64,000 nt of DNA from Cylicocyclus nassatus. Taxonomy: Eukaryota > Nematoda > Chromadorea > Rhabditida > Strongylidae. Location: positions 62,001 to 126,000 of the forward strand of contig CATQJL010000179.1 in NCBI GenBank assembly GCA_958299035.1, written 5' to 3'. Positions 30,201 to 43,120 of this stretch are shown piece after piece. How positions within the stretch are numbered: position 1 is the stretch's first letter; the number at the start of each line of letters is the position of its first letter. Under the pieces are notes generated by a model. The model saw only the letters and a program-made list of their open reading frames with translations, was not told the DNA's origin and ran no database searches. Both the position numbers and the translations under genes were made by a program.

Positions 30201-30678
30201 TAGGCCTTGACACTCGCTCGTAGGCCTTGACACTCCCTCGTAGGCCTTGACACTCGCTCGTAGGCCTTGACACTCGCTCGTAGGCCTTGACACTCACTCG
30301 TAGGCCTTGACACTCATTGGTAGGCCTTGACACTCATTCGTAGGCCTTGACACTCGCTCGTAGGCCTTGACACTCACTCGTAGGCCTTGACACTCATTCG
30401 TAGGCCTTGACACTCGCTCGTAGGCCTTGACACTCGCTCGTAGGCCTTGACACTCGCTCGTAGGCCTTGACACTCATTCGTAGGCCTTGACACTCGCTCG
30501 TAGGCCTTGACACTCATTCGTAGGCCTTGACACTCGCTCGTAGGCCTTGACACTCACTCGTAGGCCTTGACACTCATTCGTAGGCCTTGACACTCATTCG
30601 TAGGCCTTGACACTCATTCGTAGGCCTTGACACTCATTCGTAGGCCTTGACACTCATTCGTAGGCCTTGACACTCATT
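27281..30678 (+). repeat. 1,699-bp tandem duplication containing a 19-bp unit
   Basis: About 27,281-28,979 is repeated at 28,980-30,678. The offset is 1,699 rather than 1,700 because each copy contains one unit that has lost a T (catcgtagg instead of cattcgtagg) near 27,639 and 29,338. I saw at least one whole-unit difference (ATT at 27,441 against GCT in the second copy). The slip shows the order of events: the deletion came first and was then duplicated. Confidence 0.8.
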
Positions 30679-33600
30679 CGTAGGCCTTGACACTCATTCG
30701 TAGGCCTTGACACTCGCTCGTAGGCCTTGACACTCACTCGTAGGCCTTGACACTCGCTCATAGGCCTTGACACTCCTTCGTAGGCCTTGACACTCATTCG
30801 TAGGCCTTGACACTCGCTCGTAGGCCTTGACACTCATTCGTAGGCCTTGACACTCGCTCGTAGGCCTTGACACTCATTCGTAGGCCTTGACACTCGCTCG
30901 TAGGCCTTGACACTCGCTCGTAGGCCTTGACACTCGCTCGTAGGCCTTGACACTCGCTCGTAGGCCTTGACACTCACTCGTAGGCCTTGACACTCATTGG
31001 TAGGCCTTGACACTCATTGGTAGGCCTTGACACTCACTCGTATTCCTTGACACTCATTCGTAGGCCTTGACACTCGCTCGTAGGCCTTGACACTCATTCG
31101 TAGGCCTTGACACTCATTCGTAGGCCTTGACACTCGCTCGTAGGCCTTGACACTCACTCGTAGGCCTTGACACTCATTCGTAGGCCTTGACACTCGCTCG
31201 TAGGCCTTGACACTCATTCGTAGGCCTTGACACTCGCTCGTAGGCCTTGACACTCATTCGTAGGCCTTGACACTCATTCGTAGGCCTTGACACTCATTCG
31301 TAGGCCTTGACACTCGCTCGTAGGCCTTGACACTCACTCGTAGGCCTTGACACTCGCTCGTAGGCCTTGACACTCGCTCGTAGGCCTTGACACTCATTCG
31401 TAGGCCTTGACACTCGCTCGTAGGCCTTGACACTCATTCGTAGGCCTTGACACTCGCTCGTAGGCCTTGACACTCATTCGTAGGCCTTGACACTCGCTCG
31501 TAGGCCTTGACACTCGCTCGTAGGCCTTGACACTCGCTCGTAGGCCTTGACACTCGCTCGTATGCCTTGACACTCACTCGTAGGCCTTGACACTCATTGG
31601 TAGGCCTTGACACTCATTGGTAGGCCTTGACACTCACTCGTATTCCTTGACACTCATTCGTAGGCCTTGACACTCGCTCGTAGGCCTTGACACTCATTCG
31701 TAGGCCTTGACACTCATTCGTAGGCCTTGACACTCGCCCGTAGGCCTTGACACTCGCTCGTAGGCCTTGACACTCGCTCGTAGGCCTTGACACTCATTCG
31801 TAGGCCTTGACACTCGCTCGTAGGCCTTGACACTCATTCGTAGGCCTTGACACTCGCTCGTAGGCCTTGACACTCGCTCGTAGGCCTTGACACTCATTCG
31901 TAGGCCTTGACACTCGCTCGTAGGCCTTGACACTCACTCGTAGGCCTTGACACTCATTCGTAGGCCTTGACACTCATTCGTAGGCCTTGACACTCATTCG
32001 TAGGCCTTGACACTCATTCGTAGGCCTTGACACTCGCTCGTAGGCCTTGACACTCATTCGTAGGCCTTGACACTCGCTCGTAGGCCTTGACACTCATTCG
32101 TAGGCCTTGACACTCGCTCGTAGGCCTTGACACTCGCTCGTAGGCCTTGACACTCGCCCGTAGGCCTTGACACTCGCTCGTAGGCCTTGACACTCACTCG
32201 TAGGCCTTGACACTCGCTCGTAGGCCTTGACACTCACTCGTAGGCCTTGACACTCGCTCGTAGGCCTTGACACTCATTCGTAGGCCTTGACACTCATTCG
32301 TAGGCCTTGACACTCGCTCGTAGGCCTTGACACTCGCTCGTAGGCCTTGACACTCGCTCGTAGGCCTTGACATTCGCTCGTAGGCCTTGACACTCGCTCG
32401 TAGGCCTTGACACTCGCTCGTAGGCCTTGACACTCATTCGTAGGCCTTGACACTCATTCGTAGGCCTTGACACTCATTCGTAAGCCTTGACACTCGCTCG
32501 TAGGCCTTGACACTCATTCGTAGGCCTTGACACTCACTCGTAGGCCTTGACACTCATTCGTAGGCCTTGACACTCGCTCGTAGGCCTTGACACTCGCTCG
32601 TAGGCCTTGACACTCGCTCGTAGGCCTTGACACTCATTCGTAGGCCTTGACACTCATTCGTAGGCCTTGACACTCGCTCGTAGGCCTTGACACTCACTCG
32701 TAGGCCTTGACACTCGCTCGTAGGCCTTGACATTCCTTCGTAGGCCTTGACACTCATTCGTAGGCCTTGACACTCGCTCGTAGGCCTTGACACTCATTCG
32801 TAGGCCTTGACACTCGCTCGTAGGCCTTGACACTCGCTCGTAGGCCTTGACACTCGCTCGTAGGCCTTGACACTCGCTCGTAGGCCTTGACACTCGCTCG
32901 TAGGCCTTGACACTCGCTCGTAGGCCTTGACACTCACTCGTAGGCCTTGACACTCATTGGTAGGCCTTGACACTCATTGGTAGGCCTTGACACTCACTCG
33001 TATTCCTTGACACTCATTCGTAGGCCTTGACACTCGCTCGTAGGCCTTGACACTCATTCGTAGGCCTTGACACTCATACGTAGGCCTTGACACTCGCTCG
33101 TAGGCCTTGACACTCACTCGTAGGCCTTGACACTCATTCGTAGGCCTTGACACTCGCTCGTAGGCCTTGACACTCATTCGTAGGCCTTGACACTCGCTCG
33201 TAGGCCTTGACACTCATTCGTAGGCCTTGACACTCATTCGTAGGCCTTGACACTCATTCGTAGGCCTTGACACTCGCTCGTAGGCCTTGACACTCACTCG
33301 TAGGCCTTGACACTCGCTCGTAGGCCTTGACACTCCTTCGTAGGCCTTGACACTCATTCGTAGGCCTTGACACTCGCTCGTAGGCCTTGACACTCATTCG
33401 TAGGCCTTGACACTCATTCGTAGGCCTTGACACTCATTCGTAGGCCTTGACACTCATTCGTAGGCCTTGACACTCATTCGTAGGCCTTGACACTCGCCCG
33501 TAGGCCTTGACACTCGCTCGTAGGTCTTGACACTCGCTCGTAGGCCTTGACACTCGCTCGTAGGCCTTGACACTCGCTCGTAGGCCTTGACACTCGCTCG

Positions 33601-36600
33601 TAGGCCTTGACACTCACTCGTAGGCCTTGACACTCATCGTAGGCCTTGACACTCATTCGTAGGCCTTGACACTCGCTCGTAGGCCTTGACACTCATTCGT
33701 AGGCCTTGACACTCGCTCGTAGGCCTTGACACTCATTCGTAGGCCTTGACACTCATTCGTAGGCCTTGACACTCGCTCGTAGGCCTTGACACTCGCTCGC
33801 AGGCCTTGACACTCACTCGTAGGCCTTGACACTCGCTCGTAGGCCTTGACACTCGCTCGTAGGCCTTGACACTCGCTCGTAGGCCTTGACACTCGCTCGT
33901 AGGCCTTGACACTCACTCGTAGGCCTTGACACTCATTGGTAGGCCTTGACACTCATTGGTAGGCCTTGACACTCACTCCTATTCCTTGACACTCATTCGT
34001 AGGCCTTGACACTCGCTCGTAGGCCTTGACACTCGCTCGTAGGCCTTGACACTCATTCGTAGGCCTTGACATTCGCTCGTAGGCCTTGACACTCGCTCGT
34101 AGGCCTTGACACTCGCTCGTAGGCCTTGACACTCATTCGTAGGCCTTGACACTCATTCGTAGGCCTTGACACTCATTCGTAGGCCTTGACACTCGCTCGT
34201 AGGCCTTGACACTCATTCGTAGGCCTAGACACTCATTCGTAGGCCTTGACACTCATTCGTAGGCCTTGACACTCGCCCGTAGGCCTTGACACTCGCTCGT
34301 AGGTCTTGACACTCGCTCGTAGGCCTTGACACTCGCTCGTAGGCCTTGACACTCGCTCGTAGGCCTTGACACTCGCTCGTAGGCCTTGACACTCACTCGT
34401 AGGCCTTGACACTCATTCGTAGGCCTTGACACTCATTCGTAGGCCTTGACACTCACTCGTAGGCCTTGACACTCATTCGTAGGCCTTGACACTCGCTCTA
34501 GGCCTTGACACTCGCTCGTAGGCCTTGACACTCGCTCGTAGGCCTTGACACTCATTCGTAGGCCTTGACACTCATTCGTAGGCCTTGACACTCATTCGTA
34601 GGCCTTGACACTCATTCGTAGGCCTTGACACTCATTCGTAGGCCTTGACACTCATTCGTAGGCCTTGACACTCATTCGTAGGCCTTGACACTCGCTCGTA
34701 GGCCTTGACACTCACTCGTAGGCCTTGACACTCGCTCATAGGCCTTGACACTCCTTCGTAGGCCTTGACACTCATTCGTAGGCCTTGACACTCGCTCGTA
34801 GGCCTTGACACTCATTCGTAGGCCTTGACACTCGCTCGTAGGCCTTGACACTCATTCGTAGGCCTTGACACTCGCTCGTAGGCCTTGACACTCGCTCGTA
34901 GGCCTTGACACTCGCTCGTAGGCCTTGACACTCGCTCGTAGGCCTTGACACTCACTCGTAGGCCTTGACACTCATTGGTAGGCCTTGACACTCATTGGTA
35001 GGCCTTGACACTCACTCGTATTCCTTGACACTCATTCGTAGGCCTTGACACTCGCTCGTAGGCCTTGACACTCATTCGTAGGCCTTGACACTCATTCGTA
35101 GGCCTTGACACTCGCTCGTAGGCCTTGACACTCACTCGTAGGCCTTGACACTCATTCGTAGGCCTTGACACTCGCTCGTAGGCCTTGACACTCATTCGTA
35201 GGCCTTGACACTCGCTCGTAGGCCTTGACACTCATTCGTAGGCCTTGACACTCATTCGTAGGCCTTGACACTCATTCGTAGGCCTTGACACTCGCTCGTA
35301 GGCCTTGACACTCACTCGTAGGCCTTGACACTCGCTCGTAGGCCTTGACACTCGCTCGTAGGCCTTGACACTCATTCGTAGGCCTTGACACTCGCTCGTA
35401 GGCCTTGACACTCATTCGTAGGCCTTGACACTCGCTCGTAGGCCTTGACACTCATTCGTAGGCCTTGACACTCGCTCGTAGGCCTTGACACTCGCTCGTA
35501 GGCCTTGACACTCGCTCGTAGGCCTTGACACTCGCTCGTATGCCTTGACACTCACTCGTAGGCCTTGACACTCATTGGTAGGCCTTGACACTCATTGGTA
35601 GGCCTTGACACTCACTCGTATTCCTTGACACTCATTCGTAGGCCTTGACACTCGCTCGTAGGCCTTGACACTCATTCGTAGGCCTTGACACTCATTCGTA
35701 GGCCTTGACACTCGCCCGTAGGCCTTGACACTCGCTCGTAGGCCTTGACACTCGCTCGTAGGCCTTGACACTCATTCGTAGGCCTTGACACTCGCTCGTA
35801 GGCCTTGACACTCATTCGTAGGCCTTGACACTCGCTCGTAGGCCTTGACACTCGCTCGTAGGCCTTGACACTCATTCGTAGGCCTTGACACTCGCTCGTA
35901 GGCCTTGACACTCACTCGTAGGCCTTGACACTCATTCGTAGGCCTTGACACTCATTCGTAGGCCTTGACACTCATTCGTAGGCCTTGACACTCATTCGTA
36001 GGCCTTGACACTCGCTCGTAGGCCTTGACACTCATTCGTAGGCCTTGACACTCGCTCGTAGGCCTTGACACTCATTCGTAGGCCTTGACACTCGCTCGTA
36101 GGCCTTGACACTCGCTCGTAGGCCTTGACACTCGCCCGTAGGCCTTGACACTCGCTCGTAGGCCTTGACACTCACTCGTAGGCCTTGACACTCGCTCGTA
36201 GGCCTTGACACTCACTCGTAGGCCTTGACACTCGCTCGTAGGCCTTGACACTCATTCGTAGGCCTTGACACTCATTCGTAGGCCTTGACACTCGCTCGTA
36301 GGCCTTGACACTCGCTCGTAGGCCTTGACACTCGCTCGTAGGCCTTGACATTCGCTCGTAGGCCTTGACACTCGCTCGTAGGCCTTGACACTCGCTCGTA
36401 GGCCTTGACACTCATTCGTAGGCCTTGACACTCATTCGTAGGCCTTGACACTCATTCGTAAGCCTTGACACTCGCTCGTAGGCCTTGACACTCATTCGTA
36501 GGCCTTGACACTCACTCGTAGGCCTTGACACTCATTCGTAGGCCTTGACACTCGCTCGTAGGCCTTGACACTCGCTCGTAGGCCTTGACACTCGCTCGTA

Positions 36601-38478
36601 GGCCTTGACACTCATTCGTAGGCCTTGACACTCATTCGTAGGCCTTGACACTCGCTCGTAGGCCTTGACACTCACTCGTAGGCCTTGACACTCGCTCGTA
36701 GGCCTTGACATTCCTTCGTAGGCCTTGACACTCATTCGTAGGCCTTGACACTCGCTCGTAGGCCTTGACACTCATTCGTAGGCCTTGACACTCGCTCGTA
36801 GGCCTTGACACTCGCTCGTAGGCCTTGACACTCGCTCGTAGGCCTTGACACTCGCTCGTAGGCCTTGACACTCGCTCGTAGGCCTTGACACTCGCTCGTA
36901 GGCCTTGACACTCACTCGTAGGCCTTGACACTCATTGGTAGGCCTTGACACTCATTGGTAGGCCTTGACACTCACTCGTATTCCTTGACACTCATTCGTA
37001 GGCCTTGACACTCGCTCGTAGGCCTTGACACTCATTCGTAGGCCTTGACACTCATACGTAGGCCTTGACACTCGCTCGTAGGCCTTGACACTCACTCGTA
37101 GGCCTTGACACTCATTCGTAGGCCTTGACACTCGCTCGTAGGCCTTGACACTCATTCGTAGGCCTTGACACTCGCTCGTAGGCCTTGACACTCATTCGTA
37201 GGCCTTGACACTCATTCGTAGGCCTTGACACTCATTCGTAGGCCTTGACACTCGCTCGTAGGCCTTGACACTCACTCGTAGGCCTTGACACTCGCTCGTA
37301 GGCCTTGACACTCCTTCGTAGGCCTTGACACTCATTCGTAGGCCTTGACACTCGCTCGTAGGCCTTGACACTCATTCGTAGGCCTTGACACTCATTCGTA
37401 GGCCTTGACACTCATTCGTAGGCCTTGACACTCATTCGTAGGCCTTGACACTCATTCGTAGGCCTTGACACTCGCCCGTAGGCCTTGACACTCGCTCGTA
37501 GGTCTTGACACTCGCTCGTAGGCCTTGACACTCGCTCGTAGGCCTTGACACTCGCTCGTAGGCCTTGACACTCGCTCGTAGGCCTTGACACTCACTCGTA
37601 GGCCTTGACACTCATCGTAGGCCTTGACACTCATTCGTAGGCCTTGACACTCGCTCGTAGGCCTTGACACTCATTCGTAGGCCTTGACACTCGCTCGTAG
37701 GCCTTGACACTCATTCGTAGGCCTTGACACTCATTCGTAGGCCTTGACACTCGCTCGTAGGCCTTGACACTCGCTCGCAGGCCTTGACACTCACTCGTAG
37801 GCCTTGACACTCGCTCGTAGGCCTTGACACTCGCTCGTAGGCCTTGACACTCGCTCGTAGGCCTTGACACTCGCTCGTAGGCCTTGACACTCACTCGTAG
37901 GCCTTGACACTCATTGGTAGGCCTTGACACTCATTGGTAGGCCTTGACACTCACTCCTATTCCTTGACACTCATTCGTAGGCCTTGACACTCGCTCGTAG
38001 GCCTTGACACTCGCTCGTAGGCCTTGACACTCATTCGTAGGCCTTGACATTCGCTCGTAGGCCTTGACACTCGCTCGTAGGCCTTGACACTCGCTCGTAG
38101 GCCTTGACACTCATTCGTAGGCCTTGACACTCATTCGTAGGCCTTGACACTCATTCGTAGGCCTTGACACTCGCTCGTAGGCCTTGACACTCATTCGTAG
38201 GCCTAGACACTCATTCGTAGGCCTTGACACTCATTCGTAGGCCTTGACACTCGCCCGTAGGCCTTGACACTCGCTCGTAGGTCTTGACACTCGCTCGTAG
38301 GCCTTGACACTCGCTCGTAGGCCTTGACACTCGCTCGTAGGCCTTGACACTCGCTCGTAGGCCTTGACACTCACTCGTAGGCCTTGACACTCATTCGTAG
38401 GCCTTGACACTCATTCGTAGGCCTTGACACTCACTCGTAGGCCTTGACACTCATTCGTAGGCCTTGACACTCGCTCTA
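30560..38478 (+). repeat. 3,978-bp offset tandem segmental duplication
   Basis: About 30,560-34,500 is repeated at 34,538-38,478. Matching private variants include gctcata (30,757/34,735), gtatgcc (31,560/35,538), catacg (33,077/37,055), the 19-bp catcgtagg unit (33,637/37,615), cctattcc (33,978/37,956), cctagac (34,225/38,203) and the 19-bp gctctagg unit (34,495/38,473). The non-multiple-of-20 offset comes from the inherited one-base deletions. At about 200 units this is the longest duplication in the window. Confidence 0.88.
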
Positions 38479-41400
38479 GGCCTTGACACTCACTCGTAGG
38501 CCTTGACACTCGCTCGTAGGCCTTGACACTCATTCGTAGGCCTTGGCACTCGCCCGTAGGCCTTGACACTCGCTCGTAGGCCTTGACACTCACTCGTAGG
38601 CCTTGACACTCGCTCGTAGGCCTTGACACTCACTCGTAGGCCTTGACACTCATTCGTAGGCCTTGACACTCATTCGTAGGCCTTGACACTCATTCGTAGG
38701 CCTTGACACTCATTCGTAGGCCTTGACACTCATTCGTAGGCCTTGACACTCATTCGTAGGCCTTGACACTCATTCGTAGGCCTTGACACTCATTCGTAGG
38801 CCTTGACACTCGCCCGTAGGCCTTGACACTCGCTCGTAGGCCTTGACATTCGCTCGTAGGCCTTGACACTCGCTCGTAGGCCTTGACACTCACTCGTAGG
38901 CCTTGACACTCATTCGTAGGCCTTGACACTCATTCGTAGGCCTTGACACTCATTCGTAGGCCTTGACACTCATTCGTAGGCCTTGACACTCATTCGTAGG
39001 CCTTGACACTCGCTCGTAGGCCTTGACACTCGCTCGTAGGCCTTGACACTCGCTCGTAGGCCTTGACACTCACTCGTAGGCCTTGACACTCGCTCGTAGG
39101 CCTTGACACTCGCTCGTAGGCCTTGACACTCGCCCGTAGGCCTTGACACTCGCCCGTAGGCCTTGACACTCACTCGTAGGCCTTGACACTCGCTCGTAGG
39201 CCTTGACACTCACTCGTAGGCCTTGACACTCATTCGTAGGCCTTGACACTCATTCGTAGGCCTTGACACTCACTCGTAGGCCTTGACACTCGCTCGTAGG
39301 CCTTGACACTCGCTCGTAGGCCTTGACACTCGCCCGTAGGCCTTGACACTCATTCGTAGGCCTTGACACTCGCCCGTAGGCCTTGACACTCGCTCGTAGG
39401 CCTTGACACTCATTCGTAGGCCTTGACACTCGCCCGTAGGCCTTGACACTCGCTCGTAGGCCTTAACACTCATTCGTAGGCCTTGACACTCGCTCGTAGG
39501 CCTTGACACTCGCTCGTAGGCCTTGACACTCGCTCGTAGGCCTTGACACTCGCTCGTAGGCCTTGACATTCGCTCGTAGGCCTTGACACTCGCTCGTAGG
39601 CCTTGACACTCACTCGTAGGCCTTGACACTCATTCGTAGGCCTTGACACTCGCTCGTAGGCCTTGACACTCACTCGTAGGCCTTGACACTCGCTCGTAGG
39701 CCTTGACACTCACTCGTAGGCCTTGACACTCATTCGTAGGCCTTGACACTCATTCGTAGGCCTTGACACTCATTCGTAGGCCTTGACACTCATTCGTAGG
39801 CCTTGACACTCATTCGTAGGCCTTGACACTCATTCGTAGGCCTTGACACTCATTCGTAGGCCTTGACACTCGCTCTAGGCCTTGACACTCACTCGTAGGC
39901 CTTGACACTCGCTCGTAGGCCTTGACACTCGCTCGTAGGCCTTGACACTCGCTCGTAGGCCTTGACACTCGCCCGTAGGCCTTGACACTCGCTCGTAGGC
40001 CTTGACACTCACTCGTAGGCCTTGACACTCATTCGTAGGCCTTGACACTCATTCGTAGGCCTTGACACTCATTCGTAGGCCTTGACACTCATTCGTAGGC
40101 CTTGACACTCATTCGTAGGCCTTGACACTCATTCGTAGGCCTTGACACTCATTCGTAGGCCTTGACACTCATTCGTAGGCCTTGACACTCGCTCTAGGCC
40201 TTGACACTCACTCGTAGGCCTTGACACTCATTCGTAGGCCTTGACACTCATTCGTAGGCCTTGACACTCATTCGTAGGCCTTGACACTCATTCGTAGGCC
40301 TTGACACTCATTCGTAGGCCTTGACACTCGCTCTAGGTAGGCCTTGACACTCGCTCGTAGGCCTTGACACTCGCTCGTAGGCCTTGACACTCGCTCGTAG
40401 GCATTGACACTCGCCCGTAGGCCTTGACACTCGCTCGTAGGCCTTGACACTCACTCGTAGGCCTTGACACTCACTCGTGGGCCTTGACACTCGCTCGTAG
40501 GCCTTGACACTCACTCGTAGGCCTTGACACTCGCTCGTAGGCCTTGACACTCACTCGTAGGCCTTGACACTCATTCGTAGGCCTTGACACTCATTCGTAG
40601 GCCTTGACACTCATTCGTAGGCCTTGACACTCATTCGTAGGCCTTGACACTCGCTCGTAGGCCTTGACACTCATTCGTAGGCCTTGACACTCATTCGTAG
40701 GCCTTGACACTCATTCGTAGGCCTTGACACTCGCCCGTAGGCCTTGACACTCGCTCGTAGGTCTTGACACTCGCTCGTAGGCCTTGACACTCGCTCGTAG
40801 GCCTTGACACTCGCTCGTAGGCCTTGACACTCGCTCGTAGGCCTTGACACTCACTCGTAGGCCTTGACACTCATTCGTAGGCCTTGACACTCATTCGTAG
40901 GCCTTGACACTCACTCGTAGGCCTTGACACTCATTCGTAGGCCTTGACACTCGCTCTAGGCCTTGACACTCACTCGTAGGCCTTGACACTCGCTCGTAGG
41001 CCTTGACACTCATTCGTAGGCCTTGGCACTCGCCCGTAGGCCTTGACACTCGCTCGTAGGCCTTGACACTCACTCGTAGGCCTTGACACTCGCTCGTAGG
41101 CCTTGACACTCACTCGTAGGCCTTGACACTCATTCGTAGGCCTTGACACTCATTCGTAGGCCTTGACACTCATTCGTAGGCCTTGACACTCATTCGTAGG
41201 CCTTGACACTCATTCGTAGGCCTTGACACTCATTCGTAGGCCTTGACACTCATTCGTAGGCCTTGACACTCATTCGTAGGCCTTGACACTCGCCCGTAGG
41301 CCTTGACACTCGCTCGTAGGCCTTGACATTCGCTCGTAGGCCTTGACACTCGCTCGTAGGCCTTGACACTCACTCGTAGGCCTTGACACTCATTCGTAGG

Positions 41401-43120
41401 CCTTGACACTCATTCGTAGGCCTTGACACTCATTCGTAGGCCTTGACACTCATTCGTAGGCCTTGACACTCATTCGTAGGCCTTGACACTCGCTCGTAGG
41501 CCTTGACACTCGCTCGTAGGCCTTGACACTCGCTCGTAGGCCTTGACACTCACTCGTAGGCCTTGACACTCGCTCGTAGGCCTTGACACTCGCTCGTAGG
41601 CCTTGACACTCGCCCGTAGGCCTTGACACTCGCCCGTAGGCCTTGACACTCACTCGTAGGCCTTGACACTCGCTCGTAGGCCTTGACACTCACTCGTAGG
41701 CCTTGACACTCATTCGTAGGCCTTGACACTCATTCGTAGGCCTTGACACTCACTCGTAGGCCTTGACACTCGCTCGTAGGCCTTGACACTCGCTCGTAGG
41801 CCTTGACACTCGCCCGTAGGCCTTGACACTCATTCGTAGGCCTTGACACTCGCCCGTAGGCCTTGACACTCGCTCGTAGGCCTTGACACTCATTCGTAGG
41901 CCTTGACACTCGCCCGTAGGCCTTGACACTCGCTCGTAGGCCTTGACACTCATTCGTAGGCCTTGACACTCGCTCGTAGGCCTTGACACTCGCTCGTAGG
42001 CCTTGACACTCGCTCGTAGGCCTTGACACTCGCTCGTAGGCCTTGACATTCGCTCGTAGGCCTTGACACTCGCTCGTAGGCCTTGACACTCACTCGTAGG
42101 CCTTGACACTCATTCGTAGGCCTTGACACTCGCTCGTAGGCCTTGACACTCACTCGTAGGCCTTGACACTCGCTCGTAGGCCTTGACACTCACTCGTAGG
42201 CCTTGACACTCATTCGTAGGCCTTGACACTCATTCGTAGGCCTTGACACTCATTCGTAGGCCTTGACACTCATTCGTAGGCCTTGACACTCATTCGTAGG
42301 CCTTGACACTCATTCGTAGGCCTTGACACTCATTCGTAGGCCTTGACACTCGCTCTAAGCCTTGACACTCACTCGTAGGCCTTGACACTCGCTCGTAGGC
42401 CTTGACACTCGCTCGTAGGCCTTGACACTCGCTCGTAGGCCTTGACACTCGCCCGTAGGCCTTGACACTCGCTCGTAGGCCTTGACACTCACTCGTAGGC
42501 CTTGACACTCATTCGTAGGCCTTGACACTCATTCGTAGGCCTTGACACTCATTCGTAGGCCTTGACACTCATTCGTAGGCCTTGACACTCATTCGTAGGC
42601 CTTGACACTCATTCGTAGGCCTTGACACTCATTCGTAGGCCTTGACACTCATTCGTAGGCCTTGACACTCGCTCTAGGCCTTGACACTCACTCGTAGGCC
42701 TTGACACTCATTCGTAGGCCTTGACACTCATTCGTAGGCCTTGACACTCATTCGTAGGCCTTGACACTCATTCGTAGGCCTTGACACTCATTCGTAGGCC
42801 TTGACACTCGCTCTAGGTAGGCCTTGACACTCGCTCGTAGGCCTTGACACTCGCTCGTAGGCCTTGACACTCGCTCGTAGGCATTGACACTCGCCCGTAG
42901 GCCTTGACACTCGCTCGTAGGCCTTGACACTCACTCGTAGGCCTTGACACTCACTCGTGGGCCTTGACACTCGCTCGTAGGCCTTGACACTCACTCGTAG
43001 GCCTTGACACTCGCTCGTAGGCCTTGACACTCACTCGTAGGCCTTGACACTCATTTGTAGGCCTTGACACTCATTCGTAGGCCTTGACACTCATTCGTAG
43101 GCCTTGACACTCATTCGTAG
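38101..43120 (+). repeat. 2,480-bp tandem duplication of family C
   Basis: About 38,101-40,640 matches 40,581-43,120 at an offset of 2,480 bp. Shared rarities are gtcttg (38,281/40,761), gctctagg (38,473/40,953; 39,872/42,352; 40,191/42,671), the 23-bp unit gctctaggtaggcc (40,330/42,810), gcattgac and cgtgggcc. I noticed four single-base differences: cctagac at 38,204, ccttaac at 39,465, ctctaagc at 42,352 and catttg at 43,054. Identity is therefore well above 99%. Confidence 0.88.

Larger units (their letters stand above)
18000..38470 (+). repeat. Family B higher-order repeat (gtattcc-marked)
   Basis: Family B is defined by a short module: two ATT units followed by units starting GGTAGG, an ACT unit, then a unit reading cgtattcc, then ATT and GCT. 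In this stretch the gtattcc unit occurs at 18,221, 20,661, 21,881, 23,021, 24,161, 25,121, 26,561, 27,980, 29,679, 31,039, 31,639, 32,999, 35,017, 35,617 and 36,977. Two units near 33,978 and 37,956 read cctattcc. The module also occurs at 81, 441, 2,721 and 3,081 but not between 3,082 and 18,220. Families A and B are therefore adjacent, partly interleaved blocks. Confidence 0.85.
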
